Source of the DNA: Tannerellaceae bacterium
Lineage (GTDB): Bacteria; Bacteroidota; Bacteroidia; Bacteroidales; Tannerellaceae
Length of the DNA stretch: 45,002 nucleotides
Reading direction: 5' to 3'
Assembly: GCA_021203545.1 (NCBI GenBank)
Contig: JAJQAZ010000017.1
Location: forward strand, 5,704-50,705
This document shows positions 34,659 through 43,529 of the stretch, one piece after another. Position 1 is the first letter of the stretch. The number at the start of each line of letters is the position of its first letter. The position numbers and the translations under genes were made by a program. Under the pieces are notes generated by a model. The model was not told the DNA's origin and searched no databases. It saw nothing but the letters and a program-made list of their open reading frames with translations.

Positions 34659-35402
34659 ATGGCAAGCAAAAAACATGATATATTTAAGAAAGTACTCTGG
34701 TTTGATAAGAAAACTCAATTTGATATCTCCTACTTTGATTTTCTACAACCTCAACGCACAGTATCAAACGACCCGCGTTATCTAAGCGGCACTTTCTATT
34801 CCGAAAAATGTAAACGGCATATTCAATATGAATCCGGTCTGGAACTTGCTTTTATCCGGTTTTTAGAGCAATCCAAAAGAGTAGTTTTCTATTATGAGCA
34901 ACCGGTCCGGATTTCCTATTGGAGAGGACGGCGAAAACAAACCTATACACCCGATTTTGGCGTATTTCTGGATTCGAAAGAGTTTGTTATTGTAGAGGTA
35001 AAAGATTTATCCGGCATGCTTGAAAACAGGGTTCAGATGAAAATGGAAGGATTGATGAACTTTTGCAGTACACGGGGGTTCGGATTATTACTCACCAACG
35101 GCAAAGAAACAATCGACATCTTCCGGAAAATTAAATGTAACAGGAAACTCGAAAAGGAGATTCTACAGGTAACCCATGATCATATAATAGGCAGGAAAGA
35201 ATGCAACGAATTAATAAAAAAACACGGAGCCTCCCGGAACGAATTCCTGAAAATAATCCTGAAAAACCACTTAACCTACAGATCCTACCCCTTTAAACTA
35301 CAAACCGGTAAACGCAATGAACTATTCCACCAGGTATTCATCCAAAAGAAAAGATATGACGATTTAATAATAGGCAGCTTACTGGACAAACTAAAAAGCT
35401 GA
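34659..35402 (+). CDS. Solitary TnsA-like endonuclease
   Basis: A 247-aa protein with a TnsA N-terminal nuclease domain (about 40-125): E58 in YESGLELAFIRFLEQ, D99 in YTPDFGVF and E113-K115 in IVEVKDL, matching the restriction-enzyme-like core that cuts the 5' transposon ends in Tn7. The C-terminal half (about 150-247) could be the TnsA winged helix. TnsB, TnsC and other transposition genes are absent from the window. The start is ATG 34659 (MASKKHDIFK); the TTG at 34647 is less likely. It ends 48 bp before a 109-bp inverted-repeat element. The role is unknown: domesticated nuclease, defence, or part of an incomplete transposon. Confidence 0.78.
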   Translation: MASKKHDIFKKVLWFDKKTQFDISYFDFLQPQRTVSNDPRYLSGTFYSEKCKRHIQYESGLELAFIRFLEQSKRVVFYYEQPVRISYWRGRRKQTYTPDFGVFLDSKEFVIVEVKDLSGMLENRVQMKMEGLMNFCSTRGFGLLLTNGKETIDIFRKIKCNRKLEKEILQVTHDHIIGRKECNELIKKHGASRNEFLKIILKNHLTYRSYPFKLQTGKRNELFHQVFIQKKRYDDLIIGSLLDKLKS

Positions 35403-35450
35403 TTGACATTGTATTAATTCCCCCTTTAGTGCAAAGAGCTAAAAGCTGGG

Positions 35451-35559
35451 GTTCGGCGTAGCGTCTTCGCTACGTCGGTAATAAAAGTGAGGCTCCAGCC
35501 TCACGTGAGCCAGGAGGCTCATAAATTTTTTGCGACGTAGCGAAGACGCTACGCCGAAC
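35451..35559. repeat. 109-bp terminal-inverted-repeat element, family C, copy 1
   Basis: Perfect 27-bp terminal inverted repeats (35451-35477 and 35533-35559), each itself a hairpin (CGTAGCG-TCTT-CGCTACG). The interior has two more hairpins: GTGAGGCTCCAGCCTCAC and TGAGCCAGGAGGCTCA. Copy 2 at 36760-36868 has the same length and orientation. It looks like a small non-autonomous (MITE/REP-like) element. No target duplication is obvious. Confidence 0.85.
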
Positions 35560-35673
35560 AGAGGGCATTTAATTTTATTCGGATAGCCTTGTAGGAAATT
35601 TGTAAAATAATGAATAAATTGCCGCCAAAACAAACAGCTACAAAATAAATCAGACCAATAAAAATAGTATCGA

Positions 35674-36724
35674 ATGAAAATTGCAACGATTTTATTAATG
35701 CTCACCTTTTTTACAGGAGGCTGGGCACAATCCGGAAAAGAATCAGCGTTTACAATTGAAGAGGATAAAGACGTTTATATGCTCACTTATTTCCGTCAGC
35801 GGTATCCCACACGTGTTGAAATTGATGCCCAAGGAAATATTATCGAAGTTCCATTGCCAAACCCTATGCTATTAAATAAATTGCATATCGCCCTATCCTA
35901 TGACGGACGCCATTGGACCCCACTCAATAACAATGAACCGGTATGGGATCATCACATGCGTGATCCGTATGTCCGGACAGGTCCCGACGGACTCTGGCGG
36001 CTGTTATCCACCGGGGGGCAACCCGGGCAACCGCGAAGAAGTTGGACCCAGCTGCCTGTATGTAACGTCAAAAGATCTGATTAACTTTCAGGTAGAAGGA
36101 ACGTTGCCCCTGATGAAAGATGTACGGAATGAAGAGGGGTCATTCGCCGGGAATATCTGGGCTCCTGAATGGTTTTATGATGAAAAGACAGGTGAATACA
36201 TGTTGTTCTGGTCTTCCTCCTTTAAAGATGCCGGATGGAAAGAAAGCCGCCTTTGGTACAGCAAAACACGCGACTGGAAAACATTTACACCTGCAAAAGT
36301 ACTGTTTGAGCCGCCCTATTCTGTGATCGACGGCACATTAATAGAACATGAGGGCACTTACTATTTATTCCACAAAGAGGAGGAATTTGGCGCAAAAACC
36401 GGCGAACGGAGAGCGATCCGCGTTGCCATATCTAAAAAACCGGAAGGCCCCTACACAATCATTGAAGGCCCCCTGAACCAGGGGCAAATCGTTCCGGTAA
36501 TAACTGAAGGCCCTACCGTAATTGAAGACCTGGTAAATCCCGGCTGGTTATTGTATTATGATTACTGCATGACCGACCGTTTCGGAGTCTCTTCTTCGCC
36601 CGACCTGATCCACTGGACAGTGGAAGAAGATGTCAGTTTCCCCGATGCGGCACGTCATGGATGTGTATCCATCCTAACACCGGACGAAGCAAAAAAACTA
36701 CTGGAAGCTTATCCGGTTAAATAA
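35674..36724 (+). pseudogene. GH43-like glycoside hydrolase, frameshifted in a G6 run
   Basis: A secreted five-bladed beta-propeller of the GH43/GH32 superfamily: signal peptide (about 1-18, ending GGWAQ), HMRDPYVRTGPDG, APEWFYDEKTGEYMLFW, SVIDGTLIEHEGTYYLF and EGPTVIEDL, giving the Asp-Asp-Glu set typical of GH43. The first frame (35674-36084) shifts at a six-G run (36013-36018); with five Gs it reads STGGNPGNREEVGPSCLYV and continues to 36724 (349 aa). Target sugar unknown (arabinan/xylan-type). It is bracketed by two direct copies of the 109-bp element, which could drive its loss or movement. Confidence 0.85.
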
Positions 36725-36759
36725 CAAGCCCCTCGGTTCGACTGGGGGTTCGGTCTGGA

Positions 36760-36868
36760 GTTCGGCGTAGCGTCCTCGCTACGTCGTTTGTAAAAGTGAG
36801 GCTCCAGCCTCACATGAGCCAGGAGGCTCATAAATTCTTTGCGACGTAGCGAAGACGCTACGCCGAAC
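36760..36868. repeat. 109-bp terminal-inverted-repeat element, family C, copy 2
   Basis: Same length, orientation and hairpin plan as 35451-35559, with a few substitutions (one in the left terminal repeat). It lies between the GH43 pseudogene and the MFS gene; being downstream of both, its hairpins could also terminate transcription. A partial terminal repeat (CCGGCGTAGCGAA) also appears at 44655-44667. Confidence 0.85.
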
Positions 36869-36894
36869 CCCAGAGAACCCGGTCTGCTATGAAT

Positions 36895-38097
36895 CTATTT
36901 CGTTTTAAACGCATCACTGAAAGTAGTCATCAGTAAAATACATAATCCCAGGATCCCTACAACCATATAGGCATACACCATATTAAAAACCTGCGTTATG
37001 GAACCGATCAGTAAAGGTGCAACAAGAGATCCGGTAAAACTAATGGTAGATAAAATAGTAAGGGCAATCCCCACAGGAGTTGTTGATTTTTCGCCTACAA
37101 GACTATAGATAGTAGGCACCATGCTTGATATACCGAGCCCTACAAACATAAAACCCAATGAGTTGATCAGCACTTTTAATATCATCGAATCAAAAACGCC
37201 GCCTAACAGGGCTACAATAAAAAAGCCGGTAAATATCAAAAGGCCTGATAGCTGCAGCACCTTTTGTTTACCTAACACCCGGTAGGCTCTATTGGCACTA
37301 AAACGCCCCACCGTCATCATTACCATAAAAACAAGAAATCCTATCTGTAAAGACCTGGGTACATTCAATACCGATTCAAAATAAACACCGCTCCAATCAA
37401 ACATAGCACTTTCCACCACAAGGGCAAACAGCCCTACTATACCTAATTTAATCAGCAACATTTCCGGCTTTTTAATAAAAGATATCAGGGCAGGCACATC
37501 CTTTTTATCTTCTTTTTCCTTTTCCGCGGATACAATCATATCCGTATCATCCTGCAGAAACCGCCTTCCATACAAAACGATCAAAAGAATAACAGATGCG
37601 ATAATTGTAAAATGGATAAAAGGAGACGTATCAGCAACAATCATAACAAAACCAATCAGTGCACCCAGGCATGCAGCCAGGCTCCAGGCCCCGTGAAAAG
37701 AGGCCATAATCGTTTTATTTAATAACCGTTCAATACCAATACCCTGTGTATTAAGCGAAATATCACAAAGATTCCAAAATATACCAAAACAAAACAGGCA
37801 CACACCCAATACATATATACTGGGTACCAGTCCGGTACAGAATAAAGAAACCGCATACCCAAGTATGCTTACCTGCACCATGATACGGCTGCCTACCTTC
37901 GAAACAAGATACCCTGCCAGTGGTATCGCCACAAATTTACCTACCGGTATAAGAAAGAGTATAATACCCCAGTACAAAGCATCATTTCCGGCAAAAACAT
38001 CTTTTATATCCGGAATACGGCTCGCCCAACTTGAAAAACACAATCCCTGCGCAAGAAAAAAAGAAAGCACTCCGTAATGTATCTGTTTATCTGTCAT
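36895..38097 (-). CDS. MFS transporter (YbjJ/FucP-like)
   Basis: A 400-aa major facilitator with about 12 hydrophobic helices and a central charged loop (about 188-205, AEKEKEDKKD). The N-terminal SSWASRIPDIKDVF segment and the GIFWNLCDISLNTQGIGIER segment (about 106-125) resemble the YbjJ-type sugar/drug MFS group. It is 12 bp downstream of a PfkB-type kinase gene, so a carbohydrate or nucleoside substrate is likely. Intact. Confidence 0.85.
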   Translation of the reverse strand: MTDKQIHYGVLSFFLAQGLCFSSWASRIPDIKDVFAGNDALYWGIILFLIPVGKFVAIPLAGYLVSKVGSRIMVQVSILGYAVSLFCTGLVPSIYVLGVCLFCFGIFWNLCDISLNTQGIGIERLLNKTIMASFHGAWSLAACLGALIGFVMIVADTSPFIHFTIIASVILLIVLYGRRFLQDDTDMIVSAEKEKEDKKDVPALISFIKKPEMLLIKLGIVGLFALVVESAMFDWSGVYFESVLNVPRSLQIGFLVFMVMMTVGRFSANRAYRVLGKQKVLQLSGLLIFTGFFIVALLGGVFDSMILKVLINSLGFMFVGLGISSMVPTIYSLVGEKSTTPVGIALTILSTISFTGSLVAPLLIGSITQVFNMVYAYMVVGILGLCILLMTTFSDAFKTK

Positions 38098-38109
38098 AAC
38101 AGGAAATAA

Positions 38110-39011
38110 TTAGATTTGCGGTAAACCAGTAGTACAATAATTCTCCATACAGAACAGAACATCAGATCCGGTACCGGTAAAAGCCCCGTACTTTTCTATT
38201 TTCAGGCTCGACATAGCTGCCGCAAAACATCCGGCCTCCTCTATGGCGGCACCTTTTGCCCGTTTATACAAATAACCCGTCATATAAGTATCGCCACATC
38301 CTGTCGCATCTACAACAGTTTTAGGAATATAAGCAGGTATCTGTGTAAACGAAGAACCGTCATAAATAACCGACCCTAAACTCCCCAACGTAATAAGCAC
38401 CTCTTTTACACCCCAGTCATACAACTGCCTGGCAGCATCACTCACCTTATCATATCCGGTTAAAACCTCCATTTCATGCTCATTCACTTTCAGGAAATAG
38501 ATATAGGGCAATACCTCTTTTTTTCCGGCCAGTCTACAGCAAACACCTTTGTATCGCGAACCTCACGAAGATACCCCTGCGAGTCAACAGAAATCTTCCC
38601 TTTCCCGGCCAGATACTTCACAACCTCTACCGGAAAATCGTCGGCCAGCAAACTTCCCAGGTGATAAATACCGGCATGGATATGTTCAAAAAAGCCGGCG
38701 GTAAAAGGATCTGCTTTTGCCAATACACGTTGTTTGCGGTTATCCTGGTTCTCACCATAAATATTTTCAAAACAAACCGAATACCGGCTGGGCATCAACT
38801 GTACATCTATACCATCCTTCCGGAGTTTATCCACAACAGCCGTTTCTGTTTGCCCTACTGCTGTAACTAAAGTATAGTCTATATCATTAAATCCTTTGAT
38901 TGCCTGCGAAAAATAAAAAGCCGTACCTCCGGGCATCTCTACCGATTTTTGTGGAGTAATAACTTTGTCAAGGGTGATGTGGCCCACACAACACAATTCA
39001 TGTTTATTCAT
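38110..39011 (-). pseudogene. PfkB-family sugar/nucleoside kinase, frameshifted in an A7 run
   Basis: The start MNKHELCCVGHITLDKV (ATG 39009-39011) and GGTAFYFSQAIKGF give the N-terminal part; the C-terminal part has VNEHEMEVLTGY, ITLGSLGSVIYDG and the ATP/anion-hole motif DATGCGDTYMTGYLY with the catalytic Asp. The two halves are in different frames, split at a seven-A run (38518-38524 on the plus strand). One more A yields WPEKKEVLPYIYFLKVNE. The restored length is 300 aa. PfkB kinases phosphorylate sugars, ribose or nucleosides. It precedes the MFS transporter by 12 bp, so uptake and phosphorylation are probably paired. Confidence 0.88.
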
Positions 39012-39108
39012 GATTAGAATTTTTGCAAACAAAGTTACGGAAATATTCCTGACCAGCAAATTACAGGTTATACCACAGGCTATAGAATACAGAGGTTTTC
39101 TATAGTTC

Positions 39109-40224
39109 TTACAGACTATTTATAATTTTTCGTTTCACACGTTCTTTATCCACTTTATTCTCTTTTTCTTCTTTATCCACTTTTTTACCCATGTAATAGC
39201 GATTGTTATTATCTTCGGCATAGCCACCACCCAAATTTTCCAACATGGAGGGAGATGCATCTTCAATTTCCACACCCTTATAATAGGCCGACATCGCATC
39301 TACCGCATACCCGTCGCCCAGAATTTTAAACGAACCTTTCATAGCGTCTTCTATTTCCTTTCCATTATAAAAAACTTTATATTCGTCCTTGCTATATCCA
39401 TCCCCCAAATCTTCAAAAGTACCCGTCGACCCGGCTACCGGTTCTCCTTTATAGTATTCCTGTTTTGAATCTTTGGCATAATCCTCCCCGGTAACTTCAA
39501 AGGAATAGGGTACGGCATTTTTTATTTCCTGCCCATTGTAATACACCCTTTCTGCATCCTTAGCGTACCCATGACCAACCCAATCAAAAGAATCCGGCAA
39601 TCCATTCACTATCTCCTGCCCATTGAAATATACCTTTTTTGCGTCTTTAGCGTAACCAAAATAGAAGCATTCAAATGATCCGGCTTCGGCACCCGGAAAC
39701 ACTTTTCCATTATAATACACGTTTGCCGCATCCTGGGCATATCCAAAATCTCTGCCTAAAAACGAATCGATATCCGCATCTTCCATTTCTACAGCATTAT
39801 AATATACTTTGCCTTCATATATACAATATCCTTCAGGAGCAATTTGCGGATAATCGTCCTCTGTAGGCAACGCCATCTTACTGGCATCTTTACCCCTGTA
39901 ATAAGTCCTGATATTATCTGTTGCATACCCATCCTGTGTCGGACGGAAAGTACTTACCGAAGCACCCGGTATTTTAACACCATTATAAAATACCGCAAAA
40001 TCATCTTTTGCATACCCACTTCCTAAATTACGAAATGAACCGGGCACTGCATATTTTACTTCATTTCCCCTGAAATAAACCTTTCTTGAATCTTTTGTGT
40101 AACCATCACCAATAGATCTTGGTGTACTTTGTTGAACAGATGCTACTGAATAGTTGACCGCCTTTAATTCGCCGGCACCTGCACATACCAGACAGATAGT
40201 AAAAGTAATAATTAATTTTTTCAT
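39109..40224 (-). CDS. DKNYY-repeat secreted protein
   Basis: A 371-aa exported protein (signal peptide to about residue 22) built of about ten tandem units of 30-36 residues with the pattern GYAKDxxxVYYNGxEIxxAxxxSF, the DKNYY family repeat. Units start near residues 41, 71, 96, 130, 165, 196, 228, 259, 290 and 321. The C-terminus is a lysine/glutamate-rich tail (VDKEEKENKVDKERVKRK). Function unknown; the repeats suggest a beta-rich surface or periplasmic ligand-binding structure. Monocistronic, downstream of a two-component pair on the same strand. Confidence 0.85.
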   Translation of the reverse strand: MKKLIITFTICLVCAGAGELKAVNYSVASVQQSTPRSIGDGYTKDSRKVYFRGNEVKYAVPGSFRNLGSGYAKDDFAVFYNGVKIPGASVSTFRPTQDGYATDNIRTYYRGKDASKMALPTEDDYPQIAPEGYCIYEGKVYYNAVEMEDADIDSFLGRDFGYAQDAANVYYNGKVFPGAEAGSFECFYFGYAKDAKKVYFNGQEIVNGLPDSFDWVGHGYAKDAERVYYNGQEIKNAVPYSFEVTGEDYAKDSKQEYYKGEPVAGSTGTFEDLGDGYSKDEYKVFYNGKEIEDAMKGSFKILGDGYAVDAMSAYYKGVEIEDASPSMLENLGGGYAEDNNNRYYMGKKVDKEEKENKVDKERVKRKIINSL

Positions 40225-40276
40225 TCAATTTAAATATTAAATAAGACTTATAATTAAGTTTTGTATGTTGAGTTGT

Positions 40277-40900
40277 TTACCAAATCAATTTCATTTCGTA
40301 TGCCTTCTTTACCATCTCAGCCATATTTTTGACATTCAATTTTGCAAAAATATTATCCCTGTGTGTTTTAACCGTATCCCTGTGAATGGATAATTGTGCT
40401 GCAATCTGATCGGTTGTAAGCCCTTCCGCGATCAGGGAAAGAACCTCTTTTTCACGGTTAGAAATCCAGATAATTTTCTCGTTTTTGTTAGGGTTATTCT
40501 TTAGAAGCAATTCCACTTCTTCGCAAATAAATTGTTCGCCACAACTTACCATCTCAATACCGGTCAATACTTCCCTGATCTCTGCATTCTTCAGAATATA
40601 TCCGTTTGCCCCGTTATGCAAAGCACGCCTTACAATATTGAGTTCCTTGTAAGTAGTCAACATAATAATGCCCAATCCGGGATACTTCTTCTTCAACTCA
40701 GCACAAAACTCCACCCCGTCTCCATCAGGTAATCCTATATCCAGTAGTAAAATATCAGGTACTACCTGTTCCAGCCCCCAGCTACAGGATTCAATAGTAT
40801 AATAAACATTTGTTACCTTAGCTACCCCGGAATCATTAATCATCCGGCAAAGACTCTCCACAACCATTTTATGGTCATCTACTATATTTAATGTAATCAT
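40277..40900 (-). CDS. NarL/FixJ-type response regulator
   Basis: A 207-aa two-domain regulator. Receiver (about 1-120): acidic pair D8-D9, phospho-acceptor D54 (LLLDIGLPDGDG), the Thr in LTTYKE and K104 in YILKNAE. LuxR-type DNA-binding domain (about 145-205): SNREKEVLSLIAEGLTTDQI and IHRDTVKTHRDNIFAKLNV. Its start overlaps the histidine-kinase stop by 4 bp, so they form a translationally coupled pair. Target genes unknown. Confidence 0.93.
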   Translation of the reverse strand: MITLNIVDDHKMVVESLCRMINDSGVAKVTNVYYTIESCSWGLEQVVPDILLLDIGLPDGDGVEFCAELKKKYPGLGIIMLTTYKELNIVRRALHNGANGYILKNAEIREVLTGIEMVSCGEQFICEEVELLLKNNPNKNEKIIWISNREKEVLSLIAEGLTTDQIAAQLSIHRDTVKTHRDNIFAKLNVKNMAEMVKKAYEMKLIW

Positions 40901-42728
40901 GCGTTTCTAAGTTTAAATTCGATCGTAGTCTCTGTTCCCCGGCCGGTATAACTTGCAATCTCTATTTTGCCATTACAGGAAGCCACCCTGTTATAAATGT
41001 TATTCAATCCAATCCCTTTTTGAACTGTTTCCGTGTCAAATCCGCAGCCATCATCCTGAACAGTAAGTGCTATCCTGTTTTCTTCCTGTATCAACTGCAG
41101 ATTGATATGTTCTGCCTTTGAGTGCCTGATAGAATTGGTTATCAGCTCATTGGCACAGCAATACATAACAAATTCAAGCCTTTTATTAATCTCTCTCTCT
41201 TTACCGGAAAAATGAAAATATACATTCGGAAATTGAGCTGCAAAATCTTCTAAGGCTGCTCTCAGGCCTAAATGCAAAGAAAGAGGCATCAGATTATGCG
41301 TTATACGGCGTACTTCCTCGATACATTCGTCCAGTTTTTTATTCACTACCGCTATCTCTTTCGTATTGTTAACCTCCGATTTTGTGGCCGACAAGGTTCC
41401 TCCCAGGCGGTCGTGCAGTTCACTTGCCAGGCGTTCACGTTCTCCTATCTCACCTTCTTGTACGGCCTTTGCAGCAACCAACTGTCTTTTGCGCTGCTCG
41501 CTTTTAATTTTCTGTAACAATACCATACTTGTAACCAACAACAATAAAATACCTGCAATAGCCAGCCAGCTATAAAGTTGGCGTTCTTTTTCAAGCGACA
41601 GGATCCGGAGTTCTTTTTTCTCGGTCTCGTATTTCACTTCCATATTAGCCAGGCTTTCATGCAGGCTTTTTTCATTTCCCTTATTTGCTATTTCATAGTA
41701 TTTACGTAGAAAATATTCCGCTTTATTCTTCTCTCCTAAATGAATATAAGCAATGGCGAGTATCTGCGCTGTAGGACCTCCTATTTCGTAACTAACAGAA
41801 TCCGCAAGCCACGCTTTGAATGCAACGGCCTCACATTCTCTGTAATTTTTCATTTTCAGGTATATCTCTGACATAGCGCTCAATATATTCCCTATTTCAC
41901 GTATGCTGCCTGTCTTTTCCCCTATTTGTAATGCCTCTTCACTATATTGCAATGCTTTACTATACTCATACTTTTCGCTAAACTGGCTTGAAAGCGCCAC
42001 TAAAGCAGCCATTTCCATAAACTTATTGCCTGTTTCTTTACTCATAGTTAAAGCACTCTGCAAATAGTCAATTGCTTTATCCGGCTCTTTTTTTCCAGAT
42101 AAGTAACTCCAAGCCCATGATACACAACCTCTTTTATACCGGCCAGATTGAGTTGCCGGGCTATATCCAGTGCCTGCTGAAAATAATAAATGGCACGGTC
42201 CGGATTTTTCAATGTCCGGTGAGCAGCTCCCAGATTAGTAAGTATAGCAGCAGTAGTCTGAGTGGGTTGACCGTCCTCCAAAGCCAATCCTTTCAAATAA
42301 TACTCAATAGCCGCCTGATAATTTTGTTGACGGAAAAACACATTCCCAAAACCTACATATATTTTCGATTCCAATTGTTTATCACCCATATCAAGAGCCA
42401 GGGCCAAGGCCTTATTATTGTAAATGTGTGCTGTATCATAACTTGCTTTATTAAAATATATAATCCCCATAATCCGCAGGAACGCAAATTCCTTTTCCCT
42501 GTTTTTTGCCCTTTGCGAAAGTTGCAATCCTTTGGAGGCATACTCCAAACTTTTTTCCAAATCGTTCGATGTGTAGTAATTACTGATTTCACTATATCCC
42601 TCCAATTTTTCATCTAAAGACATGTTTGTTGTTTCCAACACATAAATCAAAGAGTCTATATTTTTATTCTGACACAAAGCCGGAATCGAAAACAACAAAA
42701 CCAAATAAAAAGTAAATATTTGTTTCAT
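40897..42728 (-). pseudogene. TPR sensor histidine kinase (NarX/DesK type), frameshifted in an A7 run
   Basis: Signal peptide (MKQIFTFYLVLLFSIPALCQ), periplasmic tetratricopeptide repeats (about 30-420), one transmembrane helix (SWLAIAGILLLLVTSMVLL), a HisKA_3 dimerisation domain with the phospho-accepting His in ASELHDRLGGTLS, and an HATPase_c domain (NELITNSIRHSK, DDGCGFD, GIGLNNIYNRV). The first 219 residues and the rest lie in different frames, split at a seven-A run (42088-42094 on the plus strand). One more A gives LEKKEPDKAIDYLQSALTM, a perfect TPR. Restored length is 610 aa. It partners with the overlapping response regulator. Confidence 0.9.
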
Positions 42729-42870
42729 ACAAAAATAGATTCTTTATTTATTAACCATACTGAGGGTAAACTGTTTATTCATATTGAACGTACATTACTA
42801 TTAAGTTTACAAAGATACCTATTTTAAAACCCTGCTCCAATCCCCCAAAAGGACTACCAATATAGGATGA

Positions 42871-42901
42871 TTGATCCGTATGAATACACTATCTACCTTT
42901 G
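42871..42901 (+). promoter_or_regulatory. Promoter of the 42926 gene
   Basis: TTG (42871-42873), 20 bp, TACCTTTG (42894-42901): full Bacteroidota consensus. The predicted start near 42905 leaves a leader of about 21 nt before ATG 42926. Confidence 0.6.
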
Positions 42902-42925
42902 TCTCAAAAAATCAGGGCATAAAAT

Positions 42926-43522
42926 ATGAGCCAAAAGGACATAAAAAAAGGTTTAATTATCTTCTTAGTAGTCATAATCTTACTTACAACAGGAATCTTC
43001 ACGCTCATCTACTTCCTTAAGAAACAGGGTGAAGATGAGATACAGAAGACTGACGAATTATCACAGATAGTGAAGGATCTCATAACAACAGAAGGCGTAG
43101 TAGAAACGCTATCATTTGATCCTACCATAAACCCCTCCTTTAAAAAGTATCTGTTCTTACGGGAACGGCATACCGGGATTAACGGTAATATCTATTATTA
43201 TTACTACAGCACGGGTGAAAATGACCTTTTAGGTACAGAATCGTTTATAACGGAGAAAGATCCGGATGGTGTTATCCTGATGGAGAAACATACTGAGATC
43301 GTCGGATATTATGGCGAAGAAAAGCCTGAGAACAAAGCAGTCAAAACTGCATACATTTTATACTATGTAAAATTACCCGAAAAGTGTATAGTGTTACGCG
43401 ATACGATCTGGGGAACAAATCCACCGCCAATAGCATACCGCCACCGTACTTCCGGTTCAGGCGAATACCCCAGATTGCTGGAAGTGGTTGATAGGGTAAA
43501 AAAAGCAATAAATAACAATTAA
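42926..43522 (+). CDS. Membrane-anchored protein of unknown function
   Basis: A 198-aa protein with one N-terminal transmembrane helix (about 9-30, GLIIFLVVIILLTTGIFTLIYF) and a soluble domain outside. Notable are a run of five tyrosines (about 90-94) and a proline patch (GTNPPPIAYRHR). I do not recognise the family. It is followed 7 bp later by a lipoprotein gene on the same strand, so the two are probably co-transcribed, and the upstream two-component genes are divergent from them. Confidence 0.7.
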   Translation: MSQKDIKKGLIIFLVVIILLTTGIFTLIYFLKKQGEDEIQKTDELSQIVKDLITTEGVVETLSFDPTINPSFKKYLFLRERHTGINGNIYYYYYSTGENDLLGTESFITEKDPDGVILMEKHTEIVGYYGEEKPENKAVKTAYILYYVKLPEKCIVLRDTIWGTNPPPIAYRHRTSGSGEYPRLLEVVDRVKKAINNN

Positions 43523-43529
43523 AACAAAT

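Noticed and set aside
34659-38097. A Tn7-like transposon spanning the TnsA gene
   Set aside because: No TnsB, TnsC, TnsD/TniQ or Tn7-type end repeats are found, and no attachment site such as a glmS end is present.
42730-42737. TATTTTTG on the minus strand as promoter of the TPR kinase
   Set aside because: It is only 1 bp from the start codon, so transcription would begin within the ATG; the signal peptide requires that ATG, so the match is probably accidental.
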